The notes below the pieces were generated by a model that worked only from the letters and a program-made list of their open reading frames with translations, did not search any database and was not told the origin of the DNA. Positions 48,046 through 59,111 of a DNA stretch of 64,000 nucleotides are shown here, in pieces (position 1 is the stretch's first letter; every line of letters begins with the position of its first letter). Position numbers and translations under genes: made by a program. Where the stretch lies: contig BDGG01000002.1 of NCBI GenBank assembly GCA_001949185.1, positions 3,396,486-3,460,485 of the forward strand, given 5' to 3'. Source of the stretch: Ramazzottius varieornatus (taxonomy: Eukaryota; Tardigrada; Eutardigrada; Parachela; Ramazzottiidae).

Positions 48046-48613
48046 ACAGTTACTATACAATTTCATCGTTGAACTATGTATCAATGAGCATCTGATCAGC
48101 GATAGCTCACTGCCAGGCTTCTTTTCGAACGAATTTTTGGGAAAACACCTGCAGAAATGCGGAGGTTCCATAGGGGGCGGTAGCACTCGAAGTGATGCAT
48201 TCTCCCAGCTACGGAAATAATATTTGCAGTTTCCTAGCCATAATGCTCCCATGCGCATTGTACATGTCGAAGTGCTTAGGAGGACGTAATGAGAGCTAAT
48301 AACTCGATCGCTGTCGGAGATGGAATTCGGAGCACGAAGCAGATGGCGAATGCTCGAGAAAATATTTTGCGGTTGCTGCTAGGAACAACAGTGTAGGCGG
48401 TAATGATACCGCGAACGACAGTCTGCAACTAGCATGTCTCACATAGCTATTCTGCTAGCTTGAACCCGTTCAAGTGGCATATATCAGCCAGAAAGAAGTC
48501 TCATAGTCGGGGCAGCACGTCTAACATGATGCGGTTTGTAATTTACCCAAAGTGGAACGTTTTTCCAGAATCTCATAGGCAATGACGCGTTTCCCTGTGT
48601 CCCGCGCTCCTTC

Positions 48614-51600
48614 ATGATTGGATTTACCGGCGGGAAAATGTACAGTGGAGTTTTTGTGTCGGCCTTCTTACACTTAAGTATTTTAAGCTTGATCTCCGCA
48701 TCTACGGATGCTCCGACAGTTTACAAAAATTTGACACTGAAGGAAAATGTTGTTGATGCTGATTCGCCTTATCTCGTGACGAGTAAGTGCACAATATGTA
48801 GGGCAGTTTTCCAGAAGGCGCGCAACTGTCAAGGGGACCCTTAGATGTCGATGCTTTACAGATTCTCCTCCAGAAACGGATACGTTCGAATACCAACTAC
48901 CCTTTGTCTGTACGTTCGATCAGCAGGAGGGACTGCGCCAGTACCCGTCAAACTGTGGCATCATCCAGGATCAAGCCGAATTCGAAGATGACTGGAACTG
49001 GGACTTACGTGCAGGACCGACACCGTAAGCTTCCCCAGTCTAAACAGCCTGCATGTCCACATGTGACGCATTATTTCATGACAATATCATATCGCTCGTG
49101 GTCACTGAATATTCAGCATCGTTATCTTAGTTCTCCAGGAACAGGTCCGCAGACGGATAAGTCTCAGTCCGCACTAGGCTATTACATTTACTTCGAGTCG
49201 AGTTCCCCGGTCTTAGAAGGCCACTATGCCGTCTTCGCCACACCGTGGTTGTCGGCTTCCCATGAAAACATCTGCATCAGTTTTTGGTTCAGCATGGAAG
49301 GGGATATCGGCATGGGGTTCCTCGATGTCTACATGGATGTGGCCGGACAACAAGAGCCGACTATTATCTTCCAGACTGATGGTCCACATGGCAAAGACTG
49401 GCTGGGCTTCTACGAACAGATCAGAGTAGCAGTACAGCATTCGTTCAGGCTGAGGTTCATCGCTACGAGAGGGAAAAGCTTCCGCTCCGACATCGCCCTG
49501 GACGAGTAGGTTTTGAAAGTTCCTTCGGGCTGAAATTTGACTTTATGTGTGATGTGTAAATTGTTCTTTGTTCAGTATTGTGGTCAAGGAAGTCAGAGGG
49601 GATGAGTCCTGTTTCCCTTTGGCCCAGTACCCAAACGCGATAGGTGACTCTCTCCTATTTTGTGATATTGATTCGGACGGAAAATGCAAGATGCAGCAAG
49701 AAGAGTCGCAAAAAGACTATGTGTGGAATGCAACCAAAATGGAAGGATACCGGTTTGGTACAGGACCTGACATAGGTAGGCTTCGCTTGTGAATCAGTTT
49801 TCGCTCTTGGTTATGCTGTCACTGGTTTGAGTGACACCAAAAACAGAAACTAGAAACCAAAACTAGAAAAGTAAGAAGATGGGTACACGCAGGAGAAGGA
49901 AGTCTGGGCCAGTAAAAAGTTTGGGCCAGAGGATTCCGAAACCGCGGAACGTAAGCACGTAGGTACGTGTGTAATTCACATCCATGTACTTTTCGACAGC
50001 TTTTTACGGTTGAATTATCAGTTCGCCGTCTTTCCCTCTGGCCCAAACTTTTTACTGGCCCAAACTTCCTTTTCCCGCGTGTACATACTGCCTATTTGTC
50101 TACGGTTGTGTCTGACCCAATGTCTCCGCGGCTCATCTTTGGCCTTTGTAGGCGATCACACCAGAGGGCGCTACGGAAAGTACCTTCTCGCGAGAAGTGA
50201 AACCGGGGAGCCGGGAACATCTGCTCGACTTCTAATTACTCTGGACGAACAGATCACCGAACGAAACTCTACCAAGAAGGACCTGTGCATTGATTTCTAT
50301 TACATGACGTTCGGACGGGACATGGGCGAACTGCGAGTAAACCTTCTCTACCGTAAGGTTGAGCATGATTTCATCACCATCAAGCATGCAACGAACCGTG
50401 CGTGGTACCAGTTCGGGAAGATCCTGAAAGGCTTCACCGAGAACAACGTCACGGTAAGCCCAACCAGCCAAACTCCGATTTTTCTTGCGTAAAACAGCCT
50501 ATGTTCGCAGCTGGTTCTGGAGGCTGTGCGAGGCGGATCGAACATGAGCGATATCGCTGTCGACGACGTCCACATTTTCTTTTGTGATGGACGCGAATAT
50601 CCCCGTTACGAAGTCGGTCACGCTTCGGTGTTAAGTGAGTACTGCCTAATAACTGCATAGAGACCTCCTGTGGAATATCACACCCTTCCCATTTGATAGC
50701 GCCATGGTGTCGGGATGGAGCTTTGCCGTGCCCGGAGAAAGATGGCTGCATCCTACCAGAATACCTTTGTGATGGTGTCGAACATTGCATCAACGGATCA
50801 GACGAGAAGTTCTGCAGTCATCGTAAGCAATGCAGACTTTTCACGTGGAACGGATGGTTCACCATTGGTGCGCCAATTTTCCAGAGTAGCTTTGCTTGGT
50901 TTACAGAATGTGGAGTGCCGTTGGTTCCTGCGAACACCATTATGACCAAGATCGTCTACGGCCAGAGCGTCAAGCCTCATTCCTGGCCTTGGCAGGTAGC
51001 GCTTATCGACACCACCGACGAAACACAGTTCTGTGGAGGTAGAAATTAGTGCCGTAGTCCTCTGTCCCATAATGAAGTTCACTTCCAGTTCATTGTCAGG
51101 TTCCATCATACACGCTTTCTGGATACTGACGGCTGCACATTGCCTAACAGCACACGCTCCCAGGTTAGTAAAGTGTGAAACAGACGGTCACTGTTGGTAC
51201 TTGGTACCAAGACGAAAAAGAATTACCTTTCTTTGGTGCAAAATTACAAGACATTACACACTTTGTTGTTGCTGGCGAAGTGTAAACCCGAACAGCCATG
51301 CGACAGTATCTTTTGACCAATTTTCTACGGTTCTTTCTTGTTTGTAGTGAGCATAACCGCCTCTCCAACATGTTGATTCGTGTGGGCGACCACAGCCTGC
51401 TGTACAACACGGAGCCCAGCCAAATGGACTACTACCCAAGCGGACTCTTCATCCATCCTGAGTTCAACAAGCCTTTCAGGGCCAATGATTTCGGCCTGAT
51501 CCGCCTGCGTGCACCCATCCTTTTCCGCCAAGAAATCCAACCCGTGTGCCTCCCGTGGTTCTCGCCCATCCCCATCGGCTCAACATGCGTTGTAACGGGA

Positions 51601-52382
51601 TGGGGCCACACGGCTCAAGCAGGCCCTTTACATGCCTCTGAGGAAGGCCTGAGGTCGCTGAGGCGTGGCCGTAATAAGCGCACATTACATCAACTTCCTC
51701 TCAGCTACTTCCGACAAGCCATCCTGCCGCGAACTCGGCGGGTCTTCAGTTCCGTACAGGAAAGCAGCATTAGACGCTTCACGACCATCTTGTCCCATAC
51801 GACCGATCTACAGCAACTGTACTTACCCATTGTACCCGACGAGGTACGGATGGGTAAAAAGCAATCAGACCAAGCCTTTTTTTCGTAAAGCACCATAACA
51901 ATTAATGAACCGGTCTACACAGTACGCTCGAACTCAGAGACTACATAAGTTCTATTCTCAGAAATAACATCCTTTTCTCTGCGATATTTTAATAGTAGTA
52001 TAAACGAGTTGTATCGTTCTAGGTATGCAGGAACGCGTCTCAGTACAACGGTATCCTCTCCGATTCGATGTTATGTGCCGGTTACCTCTTAAGTATGGTG
52101 GGGGATAGCTGTCATGGAGATTCGGGAGGACCATTAACTTGCAAGCGAACGGATGGTGCCTGGGAGGTCCACGGAGTGACCAGCTTTGGCGGACTTCGGT
52201 GTGCCGAAGAGGGACATCCAGGCATCTACGCTCGGGTCGTACATGCTTTAGACTGGATATCACAAACCATGGGTGAAGACGCCCGGATACTCAAGAAAAG
52301 AAGAGCTGACAATGTGGAGAGTGTCGTGAAGGAGGAAGTTGGAACGTCTACTGCAGCGCCACCTTTCGTGAAAGTTGAATAA
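48614..52382 (+). CDS. Secreted modular serine protease: MAM-MAM-LDLa-trypsin
   Basis: Secreted S1A protease zymogen. Exons in phase: 48614 (or Met at 48638)-48782, 48874-49024, 49131-49505, 49576-49775, 50152-50453, 50511-50634, 50700-50822, 50907-51038, 51100-51163, 51348-51843 and 52023-52382; about 823 residues from 48638. The N-terminal MYSGVFVSAFLHLSILSLIS is a signal peptide. The first MAM domain (CTFD, CGIIQD, FEDDWNWDLRAGPTP, then GTGPQTDKS) fills exons 2-4. A second MAM domain follows (WNATKMEGYRFGTGPDIGDH). Exon 7 is one LDL-receptor class A module (ILPEYLCDGVEHCINGSDE). The peptidase starts after a basic activation site, TK|IVYGQS. It has the catalytic His in TAAHC, Asp in NDFGLIRL and Ser in GDSCHGDSGGP; Asp six residues before the Ser predicts trypsin-like specificity. 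Between GPLHASEEG and LQQLYLPIVPDE are about 50 unexpected in-frame residues, either an unspliced small intron or a loop insertion. Confidence 0.95.
49883..50084. mobile_element. ~200-bp MITE with TIR GTACACGC (copy 1)
   Basis: Left GTACACGCAGGAGAAGGAAG, then CTGGGCCAGTAAAAAGTTTG; right end is the reverse complement, ending CCCGCGTGTAC. Arms are about 55 nt. It lies in the protease intron 49776-50151. The interior resembles copy 2 at 58.9 kb in order and spacing. Confidence 0.82.
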
Positions 52383-52544
52383 ACCGGAAATGGAGCCTGC
52401 TATCGGAGGATATTTCTAATTTTCAACACTTATCTTATATCGCCTTTATAATATATTCTCTTAGAAGAATTATTAGTTAACACGGTCAACAGTAACAAAC
52501 AGCCAACAAACCGCCGGCGGTGATCGATATCACTTCCGACGGCT

Positions 52545-54772
52545 TCACAAGTCACCGGCGTAGGACAATTGGTCATGGGTGTACTGACGGCTGACGCTGG
52601 TCATGGTCAGATCGAAGGGGATCCCACTGCCCTGGTCCATCTTGATAAGGTCCCAGACGTTGTAGACTTTCTCGGAGTTGACATCAGCTACGCAGGTAAC
52701 TTGCTTCAATTTCTGACGGTTGTAGGCATAAAGGTCGGGAGAGCTACCAGCATAGGCATCAGCGAAGGGGATATCCTGGAAGTTGTCGGCCCTGGTGGCG
52801 ATCCAGCGGTAGAATCGTATGACTGCGGCAGTCTTGCTGCAACTGCGAGGCTTGTCCAGGAAGGATCCGCGGGCCTTGATGACCATGCTGTAGACGAAGG
52901 TCAGAGGGTAGACATCACCGGTGGGAAGATCGGTGTCACCGATACCGAAGATGTTCATGAAGTTGGTAAGCTGAAAAGAATAACTGTTCATTGAATTTCC
53001 GCATGGTGTTTGAGAGCTGGACAGACAAATCGTGCAAGACCGTCATCCCAGGTGGCGCACTCTTCCGTTGGAACTGGCTAGATGGGTGCGCCACTCGAGA
53101 TGACGATCGGGCTGCGTTTCGTATACAGTAGCTTACTTCAGCTTTGGATGGGGCGATGAATTTATGGCTGTATGGTTTCGATTCAATGGCCGCCACCGAC
53201 AGCTTTCGTTCCATAGCTTCTCGCAGTGTTCCGAGACCGATAGAGTAAGGTCGTTTGTTGACTCCACCCAGGTACTCGTCCACGTTCTTTCCTTCGAAGT
53301 ATTCCGGCATGGGGTTCATGTTGAGCTTCTTGAAGGTATCCGTGAAGCCTTGGATGAAGAAGAGACCAGCAGGCCATCCGATCTTTTCACCGAAGCCTTC
53401 AGCGGCGAACTGGGTGACCAGCTGGAAGGTGTCGTATGACCAGCGAGAGTCCACACCAATGGAGATCGGGAAGTTCTTGCTGGCGTCGCTCAACGGGCTG
53501 CCAGAGTACCAGGCGTTGTTCTCACCGAAATTGGCCTGGGGATCGCTCCAGCTGTTGATCTTGCCCGTGAAGATGCCGGCCAGTTGTTTCCAGCTCAGGT
53601 TCAGTTGTTGTCCTTGTGGTACTTCCGGGATGTTGTAGGCAATGACGACAGCGGAGGCCATCACGGGCAGCCAGAGAAGATCGGGGTAGAGTTCGTCGTC
53701 GATCTTGCTGGTTAACATGGGTGAGACCACGTAGCTGAGGGTGGTGCCGGGATGGGAAGGAATGTTGACGTAAGACTCAGCAATGTCTTCAGTGATGGGG
53801 TCTCCGTCACCCATGATGCCCATGCGGCCGGTGCCGCTCAGTGCGCGCAGGGCGTCACGGAGGTCGGAGATGGTATTGTTGCCAGAGTAGGAATCGGGTC
53901 CACCGTAGATAAGGCTCTGGTAGACTGGAAGCCTGTTGGCGAACTTTTTGGTCCATTTGTTGAAAGCATCACTGCAAACAATAAACGATTTCCGGTCATT
54001 CGCTCCGAATTCTCTCTGTGTGACGGTCTAGGTGATGATTTATATGGTAAATAATTTTGTTCCTGAAATATAGCGGATGGTACTACGATCTATGCTCGAA
54101 TTGTCTTCCCGTACATATTTCCTAAGATCTAAATGTCTGCAACTTAGTGACCAAGCGGACGTTTCGACGACGGTTTATACGAAGGTCAGTTGACCACGAA
54201 AATTCGAAATACCCGTATATGCTGCGTCTCTCGAACGGTAGGTCCGACCCGACCGGGTCGACGACCTTGTGGTCGTTTGGTCCAGACCCCAAAATGTAGG
54301 GTCGCGACCAAACGACCCTGTGATCGATCCTGGGTCATTTGGTCGATGAGGTGCCTTATGAACCGATCGAACGACCTTGGGATCCATCAAACGACCCCAG
54401 GGTCGACGACCCCGGGGGCCGGAACCGGTCGGATCGGCCCTACCCTAATCTCTCGGCATGTGCCAGAAATCTGGTGTTGGTCTCAGAACACACTTTCAAG
54501 TTCAGTATAGGTGTCTTCGTTTTGTGGGTAAGAACTTACGCGACTCCTGGAGGTCCATAGCCGGAGATGACGACATTCTCCGGACCCTGAGGTTGGCCAA
54601 GACTGGTGGCGGCGCCACCGCTACCACCGTGAGCTCCCTGGGGATCTTTCTGGTTATTGTGGTGTTCACCATGCTGGCCTCCCTGACCGTAACCGTGGCG
54701 TTCGGCGATCGTCACTGAACAAACTACAACAAAAACAAAACTGGAAATCGAGGCCCCGAAAACTCGCACCAT
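52545..54772 (-). CDS. Secreted PstS-like periplasmic-binding-fold protein
   Basis: Three exons join in phase: 54772 (alternative Met 54799)-54540, 53971-53137 and 52970-52545, about 497 residues. The N-terminus has a hydrophobic signal segment (SSFVFVVVCSVTIA) and a Gly/His/Gln-rich linker. The rest follows the layout of phosphate-binding PstS / DING-type proteins: VISGYGPPGVA near the start of the domain, FNKWTKKFANRLPVYQSLIY, IMGDGDPI, VVIAYNIPEV, LNLSWKQLAGIFTGKINSWS, and YPLTFVYSMVIK near the end. In bacteria this fold captures phosphate for an ABC transporter. Here the loop that should read SGTT is replaced by DSRWSYDTFQ, so phosphate binding is doubtful. There is no transporter gene nearby. 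Introns and a eukaryotic-type leader show that it is a resident gene, not contamination. Its stop codon lies 163 bp from that of the converging protease. Its ligand is unknown. Confidence 0.85.
53040..53112. mobile_element. MITE of the GTGCGCCACTT family
   Basis: Left CCGTCATCCCAGGTGGCGCA, centre TTCCGTTGGAACTGGCTAGA, right GTGCGCCACTCGAGATGACG. One of the best-preserved short copies. It lies in the PstS-like gene intron between exons 2 and 3. Confidence 0.75.
54185..54440. repeat. GGTCG-rich inverted and direct repeats in intron 1 of the PstS-like gene
   Basis: The motif GGTCGTTTGGTC, its reverse complement GACCAAACGACC, and shorter GGTCG/CGACC units recur at least ten times within about 200 bp, including GGTCGACGACC and GGTCGCGACC palindromes. 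GC content is far above that of the rest of the intron. Codon structure is absent. Confidence 0.75.
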
Positions 54773-55085
54773 GTTGACAATGACGGTGTTAGCAAACAAG
54801 TGAAGAACAAAAGTAACGATTGATAAACAATCAATTCAACCGAGGACCCTGGTGAAAATTATTGTGGAAAATTTATTGGGTCTCCAAGACAGTGAAACAA
54901 CTGAACTGACCGAAGGCTCCTTGTCATCTGGTGGATATTACCATGCAACTACCGGAACAACGCCACAGACTGCTTCCGGGCTTCTGAATCTGAAGTTATC
55001 GTTTATTTGGATAGAACCATGGCGTGTTTTTCAAGGTCAGCATTCTTGTGGCATCGCAATGTGACAAAGATAAGCAAACAAGAGG

Positions 55086-55162
55086 TACAAGATGGTTGTC
55101 TCAAGTGGCGCACAGGCATGTTGTTACTGGCTGGAAGAATGCGCCACTGAGTTTAACGATCC
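55086..55162. mobile_element. MITE of the GTGCGCCACTT family
   Basis: Left TACAAGATGGTTGTCTCAAG then TGGCGCAC, centre ATGTTGTTACTGGCTGGAAG, right ATGCGCCACTGAGTTTAACG. Closely related to the copy at 17.2 kb at the left end and in the centre. Confidence 0.7.
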
Positions 55163-56282
55163 AGTGTGTTTTGCCCAGCTCCTATTTGATACCAACATAA
55201 CTTTCTGAAAATGGGCGTAAGTTTCCAATAGAAAAATCTTGCTTCCCGTATTCGTGAGATTACTAAAAGTGACAGCCGGGAACGGAGAATTTAGGTTAAT
55301 AGCTCTCGTCCCCCTCGGTTGTGCTGATGGCCATTTGTTCGGTATGTAGTGATGGCCTGACATAGCATGACGGTCGCAATGTTACCATAAAGTATTGTAG
55401 GCTTTGGCACTACCGCATGAGCCCCAGAAAAGCCTCAAACGTGGGTCAAACGAACCCAATCCGCACTCGTTCCTGGTGACCCGGGACACAGCTTGACTGC
55501 ATGATTGCCAAAAGCTTCAGATTCTCGGTTAGCGAGAGCACCAATACAGTACCATTTGGGCACCGATTGGCGGCTGACAATGAGCTGTATTGCGTGACGA
55601 ACCAGAGATCCATGCCGGCAGGTAATAAGCTTCGACTGGATTTCAAAGTAAGCCTGCACTGCAACTGGGCTCAGCAAACCGGAAGTCAACTATTACGACA
55701 ACAGCGGACGGAAACTATCGTGTGGAGATTTTTCTTCCTGTCCCTGACGTTGGCTCAACTTGACTGAGTGATCTTGGACCGGCATGCGTAGTCATTAACT
55801 CGCACAGCTGTGGTAATGTTTACCGGTATTTGTCAAGTGCGTTGGTAGCATGCAGATCGCAAAATATCTCCAAGGGTGTACCATCCCTGTTAACGTTCGG
55901 GCGAGCCTCCGATCCATGTGATATTCATGTCCGGTAGAGGAGACCAGAAGTGTCGTCTGCTGTACGAAGTTCGTGCCATGATCCCAGGAGAGGTGCACCC
56001 CCACCCTCAAACCAGCTGTCAATCAGTCGAACACTCTTTATGTCAGGTCCCCGTAATCAAGTAATCTGTAGCACATTAGCACTGACGTATGTGATGTCAA
56101 AAGTCGATGATAGACTGATTGACAGCTGATGTTGATTGGACCACGTCCTCGCTACCCGGGCTCGGTTTACGCATACGACTTCATACAGGTACATGCATAA
56201 TGAGGAGAAGATATCCTATCAGCTGATCTTCCCCGGATCGGTAGCGGGATGATCAAGAGCTGATCTCATCTTTCTGAGACAT

Positions 56283-56334
56283 CCAAGTTGTAGGCCAAGT
56301 TGTAGGCCAAGTTGTAGGCCAAGTTGTAGGCCAA
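56283..56334. repeat. 12-bp tandem repeat, just over 4 copies
   Basis: The unit AAGTTGTAGGCC is repeated head to tail without mismatch. Confidence 0.95.
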
Positions 56335-56600
56335 CGAATTCTAAGGACTACTCCCGAACACGAATCCACAAAAGATGTACGATGAACTGGCTAGAAGGCC
56401 AAACGTACTCGGCATCAGCAGATGAGACAGCTTATCCAGATGAAGTAGGGCGAAATTAAGACACCTCTTGATGAGGCTACCTACATGTACAATGTAGCCT
56501 GGCCTGACTGCATTGTGGTGCGAAATTAATAAGGCGTTTGAATACCGCGTTGAGAAATGGGCATCATCGGCTGAGCCCTTTTATTCAGTCTTTATTCAGT

Positions 56601-56747
56601 GTCACTGCATATACTGTAATGCTTCATGAACTTCGCGAAGCGACGTCACAGTGCGCGTAAGGTTTACGGGTATGATGACGCATGCAACACACGCTTACTA
56701 TGATGTAATTCGCGAAGTTCATGAAGCATTACAGTATATGCAGTGAC
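56601..56747. mobile_element. Small element with perfect 39-bp terminal inverted repeats
   Basis: 56601-56639 (GTCACTGCATATACTGTAAT, then GCTTCATGAACTTCGCGAA) is the exact reverse complement of 56709-56747. The 69-bp centre is unique. Absence of any mismatch between the arms suggests recent insertion or selection for a hairpin. No clear target duplication was identified. Confidence 0.85.
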
Positions 56748-56886
56748 AACGGTAGGTCAGAATAATGAGTGTTTAATCCGGAACCAAAAAAGACGAAGGA
56801 CTACCACGATTAATCTCGATATTCGTTTCTGTTTTACCGTATTGTTGCTACATAGACAACGCGAATATAGGCTTTTGATTATCTAA

Positions 56887-56887
<1 letters not shown>

Positions 56888-56925
<38 letters not shown>
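56888..56925. repeat. (TA)n microsatellite
   Basis: About 19 uninterrupted TA units. Confidence 0.95.
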
Positions 56926-56927
<2 letters not shown>

Positions 56928-58906
56928 AGCTGTTCGCTTCGTCTTCGGCTCGCTCGCAGATTGTCGATGATGTAGAAAAACGGAAACGGGTAGCGCGGAG
57001 GAGCGGCAGTGTAAATGTTGAAAGTTATGGTCAGTTTGGACGGAGAAGATCCCCTAGGCTCGCTCCAAACATAGTGGACTAACGAGAGAACGTTCGAGTG
57101 CGCAAATTCAAACCACAGAAAAACTTCGATATTGTTTGATTTCAAACCGAATTTCTTCATCAGATATAAAGTCATGCCCGGAAAATAGAAAGTTTGTCGC
57201 GTCTTTTGACGTTCGCGCTTGAAGACCAATGTCTTGAAACCGGTAACCAAGCTCAGTAGGATAGCCACTTTTCGGTGTTGGCATATATGTATATTATATT
57301 AAATTGGAACTTATTAGATGCTTCTTGCATCTAACATAACATATTAATATTAATTAGATACCTCGATCGAGGTTGGATATTTTTTGGTATCAAATTAGAT
57401 GGGAGCCAGAGCTGAAGATGTTATATCAAAATTAACTCGCAAGCGCTCCAAATTAGAATTATCAACCGCGATTTTAGCTTTGGTTTGATTAGAATAACGC
57501 TTGATTTGCGCCATTGAATCGCGTGACCGTGCACTGTGCGCTGCTAGGTTCGATCACAGCGCATCATGCACCTGTACGTGAGAGCACATTGATGAACGTT
57601 CAGGGTGATAGATTGATTGCCACACTTCGTCTGATTAAACAATGTAGAAATATGATTTTCAAGGTCCACCTACATACTAACAGTGCCTATTCCTCAGTGT
57701 GACGCTGCCCGCTTCTCCAGGTCCGGTTTGGCGTTACCGAACGCTATGTCTATCGTCTCTTTTTTTCACAAAATTATGAATGGAGGAAAGTTAAACTTCG
57801 GTAACACCAAAACAGAGTTAGGACTGAGAAAGAAAGCTTTCTTGCTCTGTTCATACACGCATCAGAAATATTATAATACATCATAATAAGGACCCGACGA
57901 AACAAGTTAATATATTGACATCAAATCAGATGCTCCCAGGTCGTGGCATATTATATTAAAATTATGATAGGAATCCGGCAGCCTGAGCTTATCAAACCAA
58001 AATTATATTAAGTCGGAATACCCTTATGCCAACATCACTATTTTCGGTGTTTCGCGAGATATGAGCCGGAAAAGCAGAAAACAGAAACAGCCGACTAAAT
58101 CGACTAGTTACTGAAAGTACTGCTTTCCCGGCCTAGACCTTTAGCGAACCGATCTAGAACCAGATTTTTAGAAGACTAGGTATTCGGTACGCCAGCTCAA
58201 AGTCGAGATTCACTCGATGAAACTGTTTCACAAATCCGGCTAGGGATCCGAGAAGAATGCACTTCTTTTCAATAGAGGAATCGCAAAGTTAGCAGAATAA
58301 TTCGAGCAGTATGTATGTTCTGTCCAACGGTTATTCGGGTACCGCGGAAGTTCTGGAACTCGGTCTTTCGCTCAGGCTGTTTCCGCCAAAGTGTGGCAGC
58401 AAGCTTTCTGGAAACGTTTAACCAAAGCCACTCTCGCAGCGGTGAACTTGGTCAGGGCCATAAAACTATAGTACTGAAATTTGCATTCATCGCAAATAGC
58501 GAGGGAAGCACTCACTCACTTAATAGAGGGGAACATGCAGAGAGACAGTGTGAAGTTAGAAGGGATCCTTGCTTTCTACTTTCCCCTCAGACGATCAGAT
58601 GGGAACAGTGACCATCCCGCAATGTACTTCGCTGCATAAAATACTCAAACCAATTCGTACGAGAAAATTTCGGCGAAGATAAACAGATAGCCGAAAGAAT
58701 AGAGTATCGTTCAATACCAAACGCAAAAACAATGGAAATCGGCAGTGTACTGTGCAAGCAGTACTGTCGATGTTGCGGCCAGAATTGAGAAGGGCCAGAG
58801 AGCAAAGATTTTCGACCTGCGAGCGGTTTTCTTCTTATAACTTAACGTTTGATTTTCATACGTTTCTCGTTCTCTTCCAACTTGCAAAAGTTGAAAGTTT
58901 CATCTA

Positions 58907-59111
58907 GTACACGCACAACGGGAAAATTATGGGGCCAGTAAGACTTATGGAACCAGGCTTTTTCGCAACGGCGGTACGGAAGCCCGTACCTACGTGACCG
59001 ATTCACTGTAATGTACTTTTGGACACTTTTGTACGTTTGAATTTCATTTTGCCGTCTTTTCCGCCTAGTCGCATAATTTTACCGCCCCATAATTTCCCGT
59101 CGTGCGTGTAC
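58907..59111. mobile_element. ~205-bp MITE with TIR GTACACGC (copy 2)
   Basis: Left GTACACGCACAACGGGAAAA then TTATGGGGCCAGTAAG; right end is the reverse complement, ending CGTGCGTGTAC. Inside, TGTACTTTTGGACA and TTTGCCGTCTTTTCC correspond to TGTACTTTTCGACA and TCGCCGTCTTTCC of copy 1 at the same relative positions. Confidence 0.82.

Larger units (their letters stand above)
45572..48613. other. Intergenic stretch with a nested transposon
   Basis: No coding frame with a recognisable domain. The left part should contain the calcium channel beta promoter and the right end the protease promoter; I see no motif that marks either. The nested inverted-repeat element at 47715-48045 is listed separately. 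Confidence 0.5.

Noticed and set aside
52569-53638. Long plus-strand frames opposite the PstS-like gene
   Set aside because: Shadows of the minus-strand exons, which match a family and carry splice signals.
56283-56334. Possible CRISPR-like array
   Set aside because: Head-to-tail 12-bp units with no spacers; a simple minisatellite in a eukaryotic genome.
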